DNA from: Richelia sp. CSU_2_1
GTDB taxonomy: Bacteria; Cyanobacteriota; Cyanobacteriia; Cyanobacteriales; Microcoleaceae
Reading direction: 5' to 3'
Assembly (NCBI GenBank): GCA_012034575.1
Contig: JAAUPF010000030.1
Span: 1 to 49,114 of the forward strand
Length of the DNA: 49,114 nt
In this document: one piece after another, positions 16,170-23,301 of the stretch
Position numbering within the stretch: the stretch's first letter is position 1
Layout of the letters: each line of letters starts with the position of its first letter
The notes under the pieces: model-generated
Database searches by the model: none
What the model saw: the letters and a program-made list of their open reading frames with translations, nothing else
What the model was told of the DNA's origin: nothing
Made by a program: the position numbers and the translations under genes

Positions 16170-16456
16170 AGACCTCTTTAACTTCAGCTTGTCGTCAATG
16201 TCGGCACTATACGCCTGAAGGCAGGCGCGGTGGTCTTTGCCAACAGTTAGGGGTACCCGTTCAAAGCAAGTGGACAGCTTGTTCTTTGGCTGCTCCCCCT
16301 TTTGGACCATCTTGGGAAAATCTGGAAACAATTTCTCAGTGGCAAGAGCAAAGTGTAACATTGCTGGAACCTGCTGTCAATGTTTGCGAGCGAAATGCCT
16401 GCCAGCCTACAGGTGCGACCTTAACAGAAAAATCAGTACCCGCAGTTTCAATTTAG
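16166..16456 (+). CDS. Conserved cyanobacterial Cys-motif protein of unknown function
   Basis: 96 residues from the ATG at 16166 (MKTSLTSACRQCRHYTPEG). The frame is open back to 16091, but the conserved part starts at SLTSACRQCRHY and the inner ATG has AGAAGAA upstream. Four Cys occur in the first half (CRQC, GGLC, WTAC), a possible metal-binding or redox set, in the pattern CxxCRxYTPEGRRGG...CQQLGVPV that I recall from conserved hypothetical proteins of cyanobacteria. Two further Cys lie near the C-terminus. No function is known to me. Confidence 0.65.
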   Translation: MKTSLTSACRQCRHYTPEGRRGGLCQQLGVPVQSKWTACSLAAPPFGPSWENLETISQWQEQSVTLLEPAVNVCERNACQPTGATLTEKSVPAVSI

Positions 16457-16583
16457 TTTTTCCGAACCCCATTAATTAATCGATCGCCAAGGTGCATCAA
16501 AAAATTTATTATGGTCTGCGGGACGATCGAATAAAAAAATTGTTTTTTCTCAATTACCAACCTAGCTGTTAACAGTCAACTGT

Positions 16584-17417
16584 TTACGGCAGCCAAGGAT
16601 ACTGACTAAAATCAGGTTGCCGCTTGTCTAAAAATGCTTGTTTTCCTTCGGCACCTTCTGCGGTCATGTAGTAAAGCAAAGTGGCATTTCCTGCCAATTC
16701 TTGCAAACCGGCTTGACCGTCGCAGTCGGCATTAAAAGCAGCTTTCAAACAGCGAATCGCGATCGGACTTTTGTCTAAAATTTCCGAGGCCCATTGCAGG
16801 CCTTCGGCTTCTAACTGTTCGACGGGCACGACGCAGTTGACTAAGCCCATTTCTAAGGCTTGCTGGGCGCTGTACTGCCGGCATAAAAACCAAATTTCCC
16901 TAGCTTTTTTCTGACCGACAACTCGGGCGAGGTAGCTAGCCCCGAAGCCGCCGTCAAAACTGCCAACTTTCGGGCCGGTTTGACCGAAAACGGCATTGTC
17001 AGCAGCGATGGTCAAATCGCAAATCAGGTGCAAAACGTGACCGCCACCGATAGCGTAACCGGCCACGAGGGCGATGACTACTTTCGGCATCGATCGAATC
17101 ATTTTTTGCAAGTCGAGAACGTTCAAGCGGGGGACGCCGCCGTCATCTACATATCCGGCCGTACCGCGCACGCTTTGATCGCCGCCGGCACAAAAGGCGT
17201 ATTTGCCGTCGGTGTGGGGCCCGGCACCGGTGAAGAGGACAACGCCGATTTTGGTATCTTCGCGGGCGTCAGCAAAAGCGTCGCACAGTTCAAAAACTGT
17301 TTTGGGGCGAAAAGCATTGCGTTTGTGGGGGCGATTGATGGTTATTTTGGCGGTGCCGCCGCTTTTGTGGTAGAGAATGTCTTCGTAGGTTTTGGCGGTT
17401 TGCCATTGAGTTTCCAT
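16584..17417 (-). CDS. menB: 1,4-dihydroxy-2-naphthoyl-CoA synthase MenB
   Basis: 277 residues of the crotonase fold. MenB closes o-succinylbenzoyl-CoA to 1,4-dihydroxy-2-naphthoyl-CoA, in cyanobacteria for phylloquinone of photosystem I. Seen: [13 protein letters not shown] near the N-terminus, the oxyanion loop [23 protein letters not shown], and the highly specific [15 protein letters not shown], which separates MenB from other enoyl-CoA hydratases. The C-terminus [13 protein letters not shown] is also family-typical. Length is normal. It stands alone on the minus strand; no other men gene is adjacent. Confidence 0.95.
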   Translation of the reverse strand: METQWQTAKTYEDILYHKSGGTAKITINRPHKRNAFRPKTVFELCDAFADAREDTKIGVVLFTGAGPHTDGKYAFCAGGDQSVRGTAGYVDDGGVPRLNVLDLQKMIRSMPKVVIALVAGYAIGGGHVLHLICDLTIAADNAVFGQTGPKVGSFDGGFGASYLARVVGQKKAREIWFLCRQYSAQQALEMGLVNCVVPVEQLEAEGLQWASEILDKSPIAIRCLKAAFNADCDGQAGLQELAGNATLLYYMTAEGAEGKQAFLDKRQPDFSQYPWLP

Positions 17418-17489
17418 AATCGGGCGATCGGAGATTTTAAATTTGAGCCGATTTTCAATTTTACAGGAGTTGCGCGACTGACAGATATC

Positions 17490-17518
17490 GATTTTAGATT
17501 TTAGATTTTAGATTTTTT
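17490..17518. repeat. Heptameric tandem repeat TTTAGAT
   Basis: Three to four units of GATTTTA / TTTAGAT between menB and the ParD gene. Confidence 0.7.
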
Positions 17519-17603
17519 TGCAAGAGTTATGCTCGATCGTAAATCTCAGTTCGATGTTGTATCATAGAGGAGTTGAAAACTTTAAATGTGGAGGCGAAGG
17601 AAG

Positions 17604-17876
17604 ATGAATATCACCTTAACACCAGAACAGGAAAAATATGTGCGATCGCAATTAGAAGGAGGTAAATATAACAGTGTCGAGCAGCTAATTAGTAAAGCAT
17701 TGCAATTGCTAGAGGAGCAAAATCGCGCGTCCGCCGAACAGAAGCGTTTGGAAGAACTAAGGCTAAAAATTGCTAGCGGTACGGAGCAAATCGCTAGAGG
17801 ACAAGTGACTGATGGTGAAATAGTTTTTGCCCGGTTACAGGAGAAAATTCTCTCTTATTCTGAGTCGCAACTATGA
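17604..17876 (+). CDS. ParD-like type II antitoxin
   Basis: 90 residues from the ATG at 17604 (GAAGGAAG upstream); an in-frame ATG six codons earlier (17586) is less likely. The N-terminus MNITLTPEQEKYVRSQLEGGKYNS is the ribbon-helix-helix start of ParD-family antitoxins, followed by an acidic/charged C-terminal half that would wrap the toxin. It overlaps the toxin start by four bases (ATGA at 17873). ParD normally neutralises ParE and represses the operon. Confidence 0.88.
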   Translation: MNITLTPEQEKYVRSQLEGGKYNSVEQLISKALQLLEEQNRASAEQKRLEELRLKIASGTEQIARGQVTDGEIVFARLQEKILSYSESQL

Positions 17877-18178
17877 GCAGCTATTCTTTCTCAGATGATG
17901 CGATTCGAGACTTAGATGAAATTTGCGAGTACATAGGTCGGAATAATCCCAGTGCTGCTAGCCAGCTTTTTGATAGAATTCGAGAGCGATGTAAAGTTGT
18001 GGCTGGTTTTCCTAATATGGGAAAAAATTACAGCAAGCTATCTCCTAGTTTGCGAGGGTTTATTGTTGATAATTACATCATTTTTTATTATTCCAGGGCA
18101 GATGGAATTGATATTGTGCGCGTCGTGAGTGGATATCGGGACTTAGAATCGCTGTTTTTAGAATCGGATGAGGATTGA
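17873..18178 (+). CDS. ParE/RelE-family toxin
   Basis: 101 residues with the RelE/ParE fold pattern: YSFSDDAIRDLDEICEYIG, ASQLFDRIRERC, LRGFIVDNYIIFYY, IVRVVSGYRDLESLF. ParE toxins poison DNA gyrase and RelE toxins cut mRNA; this one matches the ParE side by partner and by the FPNMGKNY and YRDL motifs. It overlaps the antitoxin gene by 4 bp. No truncation is seen, so the module looks intact. Confidence 0.88.
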   Translation: MSSYSFSDDAIRDLDEICEYIGRNNPSAASQLFDRIRERCKVVAGFPNMGKNYSKLSPSLRGFIVDNYIIFYYSRADGIDIVRVVSGYRDLESLFLESDED

Positions 18179-18191
18179 AATCAATACAAAG

Positions 18192-18231
18192 GTTAGAGTT
18201 GAGGTTTTGCAATTGCAATCTCAACTCTAAC
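18192..18231. terminator. Bidirectional terminator-like hairpin
   Basis: A perfect 12-bp stem, GTTAGAGTTGAG / CTCAACTCTAAC, encloses a second palindrome (TTGCAATTGCAA). It lies between the convergent parE and PEP-CTERM genes. The T-tract is weak on both sides, so termination is inferred from position and stem strength. Confidence 0.55.
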
Positions 18232-18260
18232 ATCTTAAATAGATCGCTCCATTCGCAAAA

Positions 18261-19172
18261 TCATGTCGCTAACTTTTGCTTGCGCTTGCGCCAAACACCG
18301 AAAGCGCCAAATCCTAACATTGTCGCCAATATCGAAGAAGGTTCCGGTACTGCTGTTGCTCCGATCGCAGCCAAAGGATCGTTGTTGCATTCTTGAAGTA
18401 AAGTAGCAGTATAACGTCCAATCGGCAGCAGAGATTTATCAAATTTAAACCCGATCGTGTGTTTGCCGCGCGCTGGAAATTCTCCGAGAGCAAATCCAGC
18501 CGCAGCTAACTCTGCATCGCCAACCATTGTAATGTCCCCAATTTTATTACCGGATGCAATTATGTTGGGAATGTGATTTGCCGAATTCTCGAAAGTTGTT
18601 GGGGTGGTGTAAATACCATAATAAGGATCGTTCCAGGCTAAATCGCCCATTCCAGATTCTACACCCGTTCGCCGATTCAGTCCTGAATTCTGATTGTGCA
18701 GGTTCCACCAACCAGCATTTTCTGTAACGACGCTGGTGGCTTTCACACCACTGTAAACTCCTGTTTCTGGTGCTTTTGAGTCATTGTTAGGAGCAAAACG
18801 AATGCCAAATAAACTACCTGAATCGTTAGCATTTTGATAGCTGTTATTGCCTGAGAAATCAAAGAACAAATCTCCCCAACCAATATTGCCGTTGCTAACT
18901 GTCATTCCCTCATAGGGATTGCCAGTATCGATGCCTGTCAGGGGCATATTAGCAGTAATTGCTACCCAAATAGTATTGGCAGCCCAATCATCTTTGAGGG
19001 CCATACCGTGCAGTTCAAATTTTTCGGGGCCTCCAAGACTGTCATTGCTGGGGTCGATCGTATAATTCCAATCCAATTTTAAAGTTCCGGCAACAGCCGT
19101 TTGTTCGGTAGTAATTCCTAAGAGAATTGTGGCTGCTGCACTGAAGAGAATTGCTGTTTTGAAGATATTCAT
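18261..19172 (-). CDS. PEP-CTERM exosortase-dependent surface protein (XDD3-like)
   Basis: 303 residues with an N-terminal signal peptide (cleavage near AVAG) and a C-terminal PEP-CTERM sorting tail: VPEPSS, a hydrophobic stretch, then RKRKQK. The body has the motifs YEGMTV...NIGWGDLFFDF, FGIRFAPNND, GVYSGVKATSVV and LLPIGRYTATLLQECND-like sequence that I associate with XDD3-family cyanobacterial surface proteins. Exosortase would cut after the PEP motif and release or anchor the protein at the surface. It is in tandem with a paralogue upstream, and the 26 bases before the start codon are nearly identical in the two genes. Confidence 0.85.
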   Translation of the reverse strand: MNIFKTAILFSAAATILLGITTEQTAVAGTLKLDWNYTIDPSNDSLGGPEKFELHGMALKDDWAANTIWVAITANMPLTGIDTGNPYEGMTVSNGNIGWGDLFFDFSGNNSYQNANDSGSLFGIRFAPNNDSKAPETGVYSGVKATSVVTENAGWWNLHNQNSGLNRRTGVESGMGDLAWNDPYYGIYTTPTTFENSANHIPNIIASGNKIGDITMVGDAELAAAGFALGEFPARGKHTIGFKFDKSLLPIGRYTATLLQECNNDPLAAIGATAVPEPSSILATMLGFGAFGVWRKRKQKLAT

Positions 19173-19290
19173 GGTAGATGTCCTCTCTAGAATGTACGGG
19201 ATTCCGATCGCCCTTTACAATTTGGCAAAGCGCGATCGGACTTGAGATTTGCGATGTGGAAATCTAAAATCTATCGCCCTGACAACAAAA

Positions 19291-20259
19291 TCAGAGTCCT
19301 AACTTTTGCTGATTCTTACGTCGCGCAACTATAGCGCCAAATCCTAACAATGTTCCAAATATCAAAGAAGGTTCAGGTACTTCTTCTTTCGGTAGGGGCG
19401 GTTGAGTCTCTCCTTTGAGAGCGATCGCATCATTGTTGCATTCCAGAATTAAAGTAGCAACATACTCGCCAACCGGCAGCAAAGACTTATCGAACTTAAA
19501 TCCAATAGTTTGACTGCCGCGCGATTGAAACACGCCCAGGGAAAATCCAGCCGCTACCAATGCTGCACCGTCAACCATCGTAATATCTCCAACTTTCGTG
19601 CCGGATTCTATAATGTTGGGGATTAAAGTTTCCGGTTGGTTGTGAGAACCTAGAGTGAGGTAAGGATTATAATAAGCATCATTCCAGGCTAAATCTCCTG
19701 TTGCTGCATCCGTGCTCTTTCGCGGTAAAACACCGTTGACATTGTGATTGTAGAAATTTGACCAACCTGCATTTTGCGCTACCACACTTTTTGCTTTTAC
19801 TCCACTGTAAACACCTACACTTGGCGCATTTGAATCGTTATTGGGAGCAAAGCGGATGCCAAATAAACTATTAGAATCACTGGCAGATTTAAAGTTGTTC
19901 CGATCGGAAAAATCCCAGAATAAATCGCCAAAACCAATGTTACTGTTGCTAACTTCGTATTCACCCACTCTCGGTCCAGTATCATTTCCCAACAGCGGTA
20001 AGTTGGCATTAATCGCTATCCAAATAGTGTTGGCAGAGACATCCTCTTTGACAGCCATGCCGTAGATTTCATAGATGGTGCCACCTGCAACAATTTCATT
20101 GGAATCACCGTTATTAGCAAGGCTGTCGTAGTTGGGGTCGATCGCGTAATTCCAACCAGAAATTAAGGTGCCAGCAACAGCAGTTTGTTTGGCATTAGCT
20201 GCTAAGAAAATTGTTGCCACAGCACCGAAAAAGATTGCTGTTTTGAAGAAAATATTCAC
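19291..20259 (-). CDS. PEP-CTERM exosortase-dependent surface protein (XDD3-like)
   Basis: 322 residues from a GTG at 20259. Same architecture as the gene at 18261: signal peptide, body with YEIYGMAVKEDV, NIGFGDLFWDF, FGIRFAPNND and LLPVGEYVATLILECND-like segments, then VPEPSLIFGTLLGFGA and a basic end. The start is supported by the conserved leader shared with its paralogue (CGTACAT, CTAGAGAGG, TTTACC then start). The two genes are a tandem duplication that included the translation start region. A short insertion near residue 50 (NNGDSNEIVAGG) distinguishes it. Confidence 0.85.
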   Translation of the reverse strand: MNIFFKTAIFFGAVATIFLAANAKQTAVAGTLISGWNYAIDPNYDSLANNGDSNEIVAGGTIYEIYGMAVKEDVSANTIWIAINANLPLLGNDTGPRVGEYEVSNSNIGFGDLFWDFSDRNNFKSASDSNSLFGIRFAPNNDSNAPSVGVYSGVKAKSVVAQNAGWSNFYNHNVNGVLPRKSTDAATGDLAWNDAYYNPYLTLGSHNQPETLIPNIIESGTKVGDITMVDGAALVAAGFSLGVFQSRGSQTIGFKFDKSLLPVGEYVATLILECNNDAIALKGETQPPLPKEEVPEPSLIFGTLLGFGAIVARRKNQQKLGL

Positions 20260-20512
20260 GGTAAATGCCCTCTCTAGTATGTACGAAATTTGCGATCGTC
20301 CGAATTAATTCCCGCCGCGTTAATCTCTAACTGGCAAATGCTCGATCGCGCGTTTATATCGATCTGTCAGGGTTCCGTCTGACTTTTTACGCAAAATTTC
20401 CGGCTTTTGTAATGAAACTTAACAATCGGGCGATCGCTGTTTTCGGAAATTTGCTCTTAAGTATTCCACTACACAACTACACATGACACCAAACGTGCAA
20501 AAATTCTGTAAA

Positions 20513-20526
20513 TACACATTTGTGTA
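20513..20526. promoter_or_regulatory. Dyad TACACA-TT-TGTGTA upstream of the HTH-NB-ARC gene
   Basis: A perfect 6-bp inverted repeat with 2-bp centre ends 12 bases before the ATG at 20539, with the related word TACACAACTACACATG at about 20469. It is a candidate operator for autoregulation by the HTH protein, or a small hairpin over the ribosome binding site (AAGGGGGG). Confidence 0.45.
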
Positions 20527-20538
20527 AGGGGGGTAGCT

Positions 20539-21894
20539 ATGAATCAAGAGAGATTTAACTGGGCATTGCAAGAGTTAACAGGCCGACAGCGGCAAGTGCT
20601 GGATGCGTTTCTGGATGGCCAAAGCGATCGAGCGATCGCCCAATCTTTAAAAATTGAAGATAATACAGTTAAGCAACACATTAGAGCAATCTGTAAAAAA
20701 TTTAGACTCCAATGTGAAGCTAATAAATATGCTTCAAAAAGAGGCGATTTGAAAGATTTATTTCGCCGTCACAAGCCGGAATTAGTTAGAGAAGTTACTG
20801 CGCTTGAAGGTGAAGAAATTGCTGCAGCACCTGAATCAAATTCTGAAATACCCAGTCAAGGAACTCGATGCAGGCGGGTATGGGGGCGAGATAACCTGAT
20901 ACAAAAAATCCTCGATCGACTAACAGATTTACAAGAAGTGCCGATTCTTTCTCTTACTGGCGGTGCGGGGTACGGCAAAACAGAAGTTGCCAGTCAAATT
21001 GCTAAAATAGCCCGCAATAAACATCTCTTTGCTGATGTTTTGTGGGTAAAAGCCAGAGATACCGATTTGGTTGACGGTTGCATTATTGAGTCGGAAAGTA
21101 ATGAGGTGCTTAATTGGAATAAATTTCTTCACGAAATAGCTCACCAACTAGATAAATGTCCGACGGAAAGAGTGCGACAGCGCCTGAAAGAAGAAAAACG
21201 ACTGATTGTATTGGACAATGCCGAAACTTCAAATATTGAAGAGATTGTAACCAATCTTGTGGAAATGCTGAATCCCAGTCGGGTGCTTTTAACCAGCCGC
21301 ATGAAAACGAATGCTCCCTTCGTAGGAGCGATCGAAATTGAAGGGTTAGATCCAGCTTCATCATATAGTTTATTGCAGGATGAGGCAGAATATAAAAAAA
21401 TTCCCGAGCTGTTAGCAGCAACTTCAGAGCAACTCGATCGCATTCACGATTTGTCTTGCGGAGCTCCTTTAGCTTTGCATTTTATCATCGGTCGAGTTTT
21501 GGACGATCGCGCTTTGGAACCCGTATTATCAGCATTAGAAGATGCCAGTGGAGATGTGGAAAAATTTTATGAATTTTCCTTGCAAACTGCATGGCAGCGA
21601 ATTAGCGATTCCAGCAAAAATGTACTGCGTTACATGGGTAATTCCGATGCGGGTGTCACTTGGGAAGAGTTGCTAGGTGCGGGAAATGTAGAGGAATTAG
21701 AATGCCAGCAAGCGCGGCGCGAATTGAGGCGGTGGTATTTAATTGAAGATGCACTAGACGCAAAAGGAAATCAACGATATAATTTGCATCCTTGGGTGAG
21801 ATGCAGTTTGAAGAAGAAATTAGTAGATAAATGGGAGCCTTCCCTGGCAGAATTGGAACAGATATTTAAATGGAAATTCGATCTAATTATTTAA
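20539..21894 (+). CDS. LuxR-like HTH - NB-ARC (STAND) ATPase
   Basis: 451 residues. N-terminal HTH (13-60: LTGRQRQVLDAFLDGQ, DNTVKQHIRAICKKF) followed by an NB-ARC/NACHT-type ATPase: entry motif RRVWGRDNLIQKIL (112-125), Walker A GGAGYGKTE (141-149), Walker B-like RLIVLDNAE (about 221), sensor LLTSR (about 251), GxP-like GAPLALHF (about 313), and a winged-helix region. STAND proteins act as signal-gated switches, normally with C-terminal repeats for sensing. Here the repeats are in the separate next gene, 26 bp downstream. A regulatory or defence role is inferred; no classical effector domain is present besides the HTH. Confidence 0.85.
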   Translation: MNQERFNWALQELTGRQRQVLDAFLDGQSDRAIAQSLKIEDNTVKQHIRAICKKFRLQCEANKYASKRGDLKDLFRRHKPELVREVTALEGEEIAAAPESNSEIPSQGTRCRRVWGRDNLIQKILDRLTDLQEVPILSLTGGAGYGKTEVASQIAKIARNKHLFADVLWVKARDTDLVDGCIIESESNEVLNWNKFLHEIAHQLDKCPTERVRQRLKEEKRLIVLDNAETSNIEEIVTNLVEMLNPSRVLLTSRMKTNAPFVGAIEIEGLDPASSYSLLQDEAEYKKIPELLAATSEQLDRIHDLSCGAPLALHFIIGRVLDDRALEPVLSALEDASGDVEKFYEFSLQTAWQRISDSSKNVLRYMGNSDAGVTWEELLGAGNVEELECQQARRELRRWYLIEDALDAKGNQRYNLHPWVRCSLKKKLVDKWEPSLAELEQIFKWKFDLII

Positions 21895-21919
21895 ACCGAA
21901 TAACAGAGGAGAATTCGAT

Positions 21920-22843
21920 GTGGTTAAATTAGATTTGGAAATAACTGAAGACAGAGTGAATACGTTAAGTTGGTTGCGAACACTTGAAATTAAGTGTTCG
22001 AGACAAGACTCCGAAAGCGATCGCTCGTTTGATTTCGCTTATCAAATATGGGAAAAAGTCAGCGAGCAGATGTGGTTTTTAGGATATTGGAATGATTATT
22101 TCAATTGCGCAAATATCGTTCTCAAATCAGCAAAAGCCGTGGGAAATATTGCAATCAAAGCACAGCTTCTGGGCGAATTGGGATGGGTTTGCATGGAATG
22201 GGAGGAGTTTGCGAAAGCCGAGCAATATTTTCTAGAATCATTACAAACCTACGAGTCGATGGACGATCGTAGAAAACAGTGTCGCTTGTTGCGCTATTTA
22301 GGAGTGCTATCACACCGCCAAAACAAGCCAGATTTAGCTTTAAAATATTACCGTCTGGCTTGGGATCTCGTAGCTGCTAATAGCTTGGGGGAACTTGCTA
22401 ATGAAACGTGGGCTTTTAGTGCAGCAGAATTGCCGAATGTTTTGGGAGAACTTTACCTCGACTTGCAAGACTTTCCTGCAAGTTATCGCGAGCTCAATCT
22501 ATCCTTAGAAACATACCGCTATTTAATCAACAGATATCGCTATTACCAAGCAGATCCGATACTGAATTTAGGGCGGTGGCACTTCCTGCAAGGAGACTTG
22601 GAGAAAGCAGAAAAGTATTATCAAGAATGCCTGCTACTTTGTGAGGAAATTAGTCGCCCCGATAAACAGGCTAGCGCACTGTTGAATCTAGCTGAGCTAG
22701 CTGAAGCAAGGGGGATGTGGGAAAGGGCGATCGAACTTGCTGCTGAAGCAGAGCAAGTTGCGAATACTGAAATTAGATCTGTGCGCGATCGGGCAGCTCG
22801 TTTTAGGGAGAAATTATTAAGAAAAAAGTCAGCATTACAATGA
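21920..22843 (+). CDS. TPR-repeat protein
   Basis: 307 residues from GTG 21920 (GAGGAG upstream), 26 bp after the NB-ARC gene. It contains several tetratricopeptide-like repeats: LLGELGWVCMEWEEFAKAEQYF, LLRYLGVLSHRQNKPDLALKYY, LNLGRWHFLQGDLEKAEKYYQE, LNLAELAEARGMWERAIELA (shortened here). It probably supplies the sensing or partner-binding arm that in most STAND proteins is fused to the NB-ARC part. Whether it was split from a fused ancestor is unknown: no frame joins the two genes and each has its own start and stop. Confidence 0.82.
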   Translation: MVKLDLEITEDRVNTLSWLRTLEIKCSRQDSESDRSFDFAYQIWEKVSEQMWFLGYWNDYFNCANIVLKSAKAVGNIAIKAQLLGELGWVCMEWEEFAKAEQYFLESLQTYESMDDRRKQCRLLRYLGVLSHRQNKPDLALKYYRLAWDLVAANSLGELANETWAFSAAELPNVLGELYLDLQDFPASYRELNLSLETYRYLINRYRYYQADPILNLGRWHFLQGDLEKAEKYYQECLLLCEEISRPDKQASALLNLAELAEARGMWERAIELAAEAEQVANTEIRSVRDRAARFREKLLRKKSALQ

Positions 22844-22882
22844 AAGAATTAATAAGAAAAAGAAAGCAGAAAAAATAAAATA

Positions 22883-23299
22883 ATGAGCCGCCAATTATTC
22901 TACGCTATTTCGATCGCTACCATCTTTTTGCTTGCTGCCTGCGATACCGTAAGCTCTCGCTATTCTACAGCAATTGAAGCTCGTAAAAGCCAAGAATTTA
23001 ACCGGGGGCGTTTGCCCAAAATACTCCCAGATTCAGCTTTTGATATTCAGGAGACTTACGATCTAGATCTCAACCTTGGTAACGGATCGTTTCGATTTGC
23101 TGCGCGTGACTCTGAATCTTTGCGCACGTATCTCAAATGGCATCCGTTGTCTACCGCACAAGGTCTTAGTGAGGAAGATACTAAGCTGCAACGTGATGGC
23201 TACGTTTTTTACACTTTTGAAACCTTTTTTATCGCCGTAAACTGGGAGACTTATCACGCTCGTTTTTGGCATCCTTTCCACGAAACCGAATGGAAATAA
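22883..23299 (+). CDS. Putative lipoprotein of unknown function
   Basis: 138 residues with a lipoprotein signal peptide: hydrophobic stretch and lipobox LLAAC (Cys at about 20). The mature part is small and Phe/Tyr/Trp-rich toward the end (FETFFIAVNWETYHARFWHPFHETEW); no family was recognised. It starts 40 bp after the TPR gene on the same strand and may belong to that transcription unit. The convergent gene begins its stop codon two bases after this stop. Confidence 0.7.
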   Translation: MSRQLFYAISIATIFLLAACDTVSSRYSTAIEARKSQEFNRGRLPKILPDSAFDIQETYDLDLNLGNGSFRFAARDSESLRTYLKWHPLSTAQGLSEEDTKLQRDGYVFYTFETFFIAVNWETYHARFWHPFHETEWK

Positions 23300-23301
23300 T
23301 T

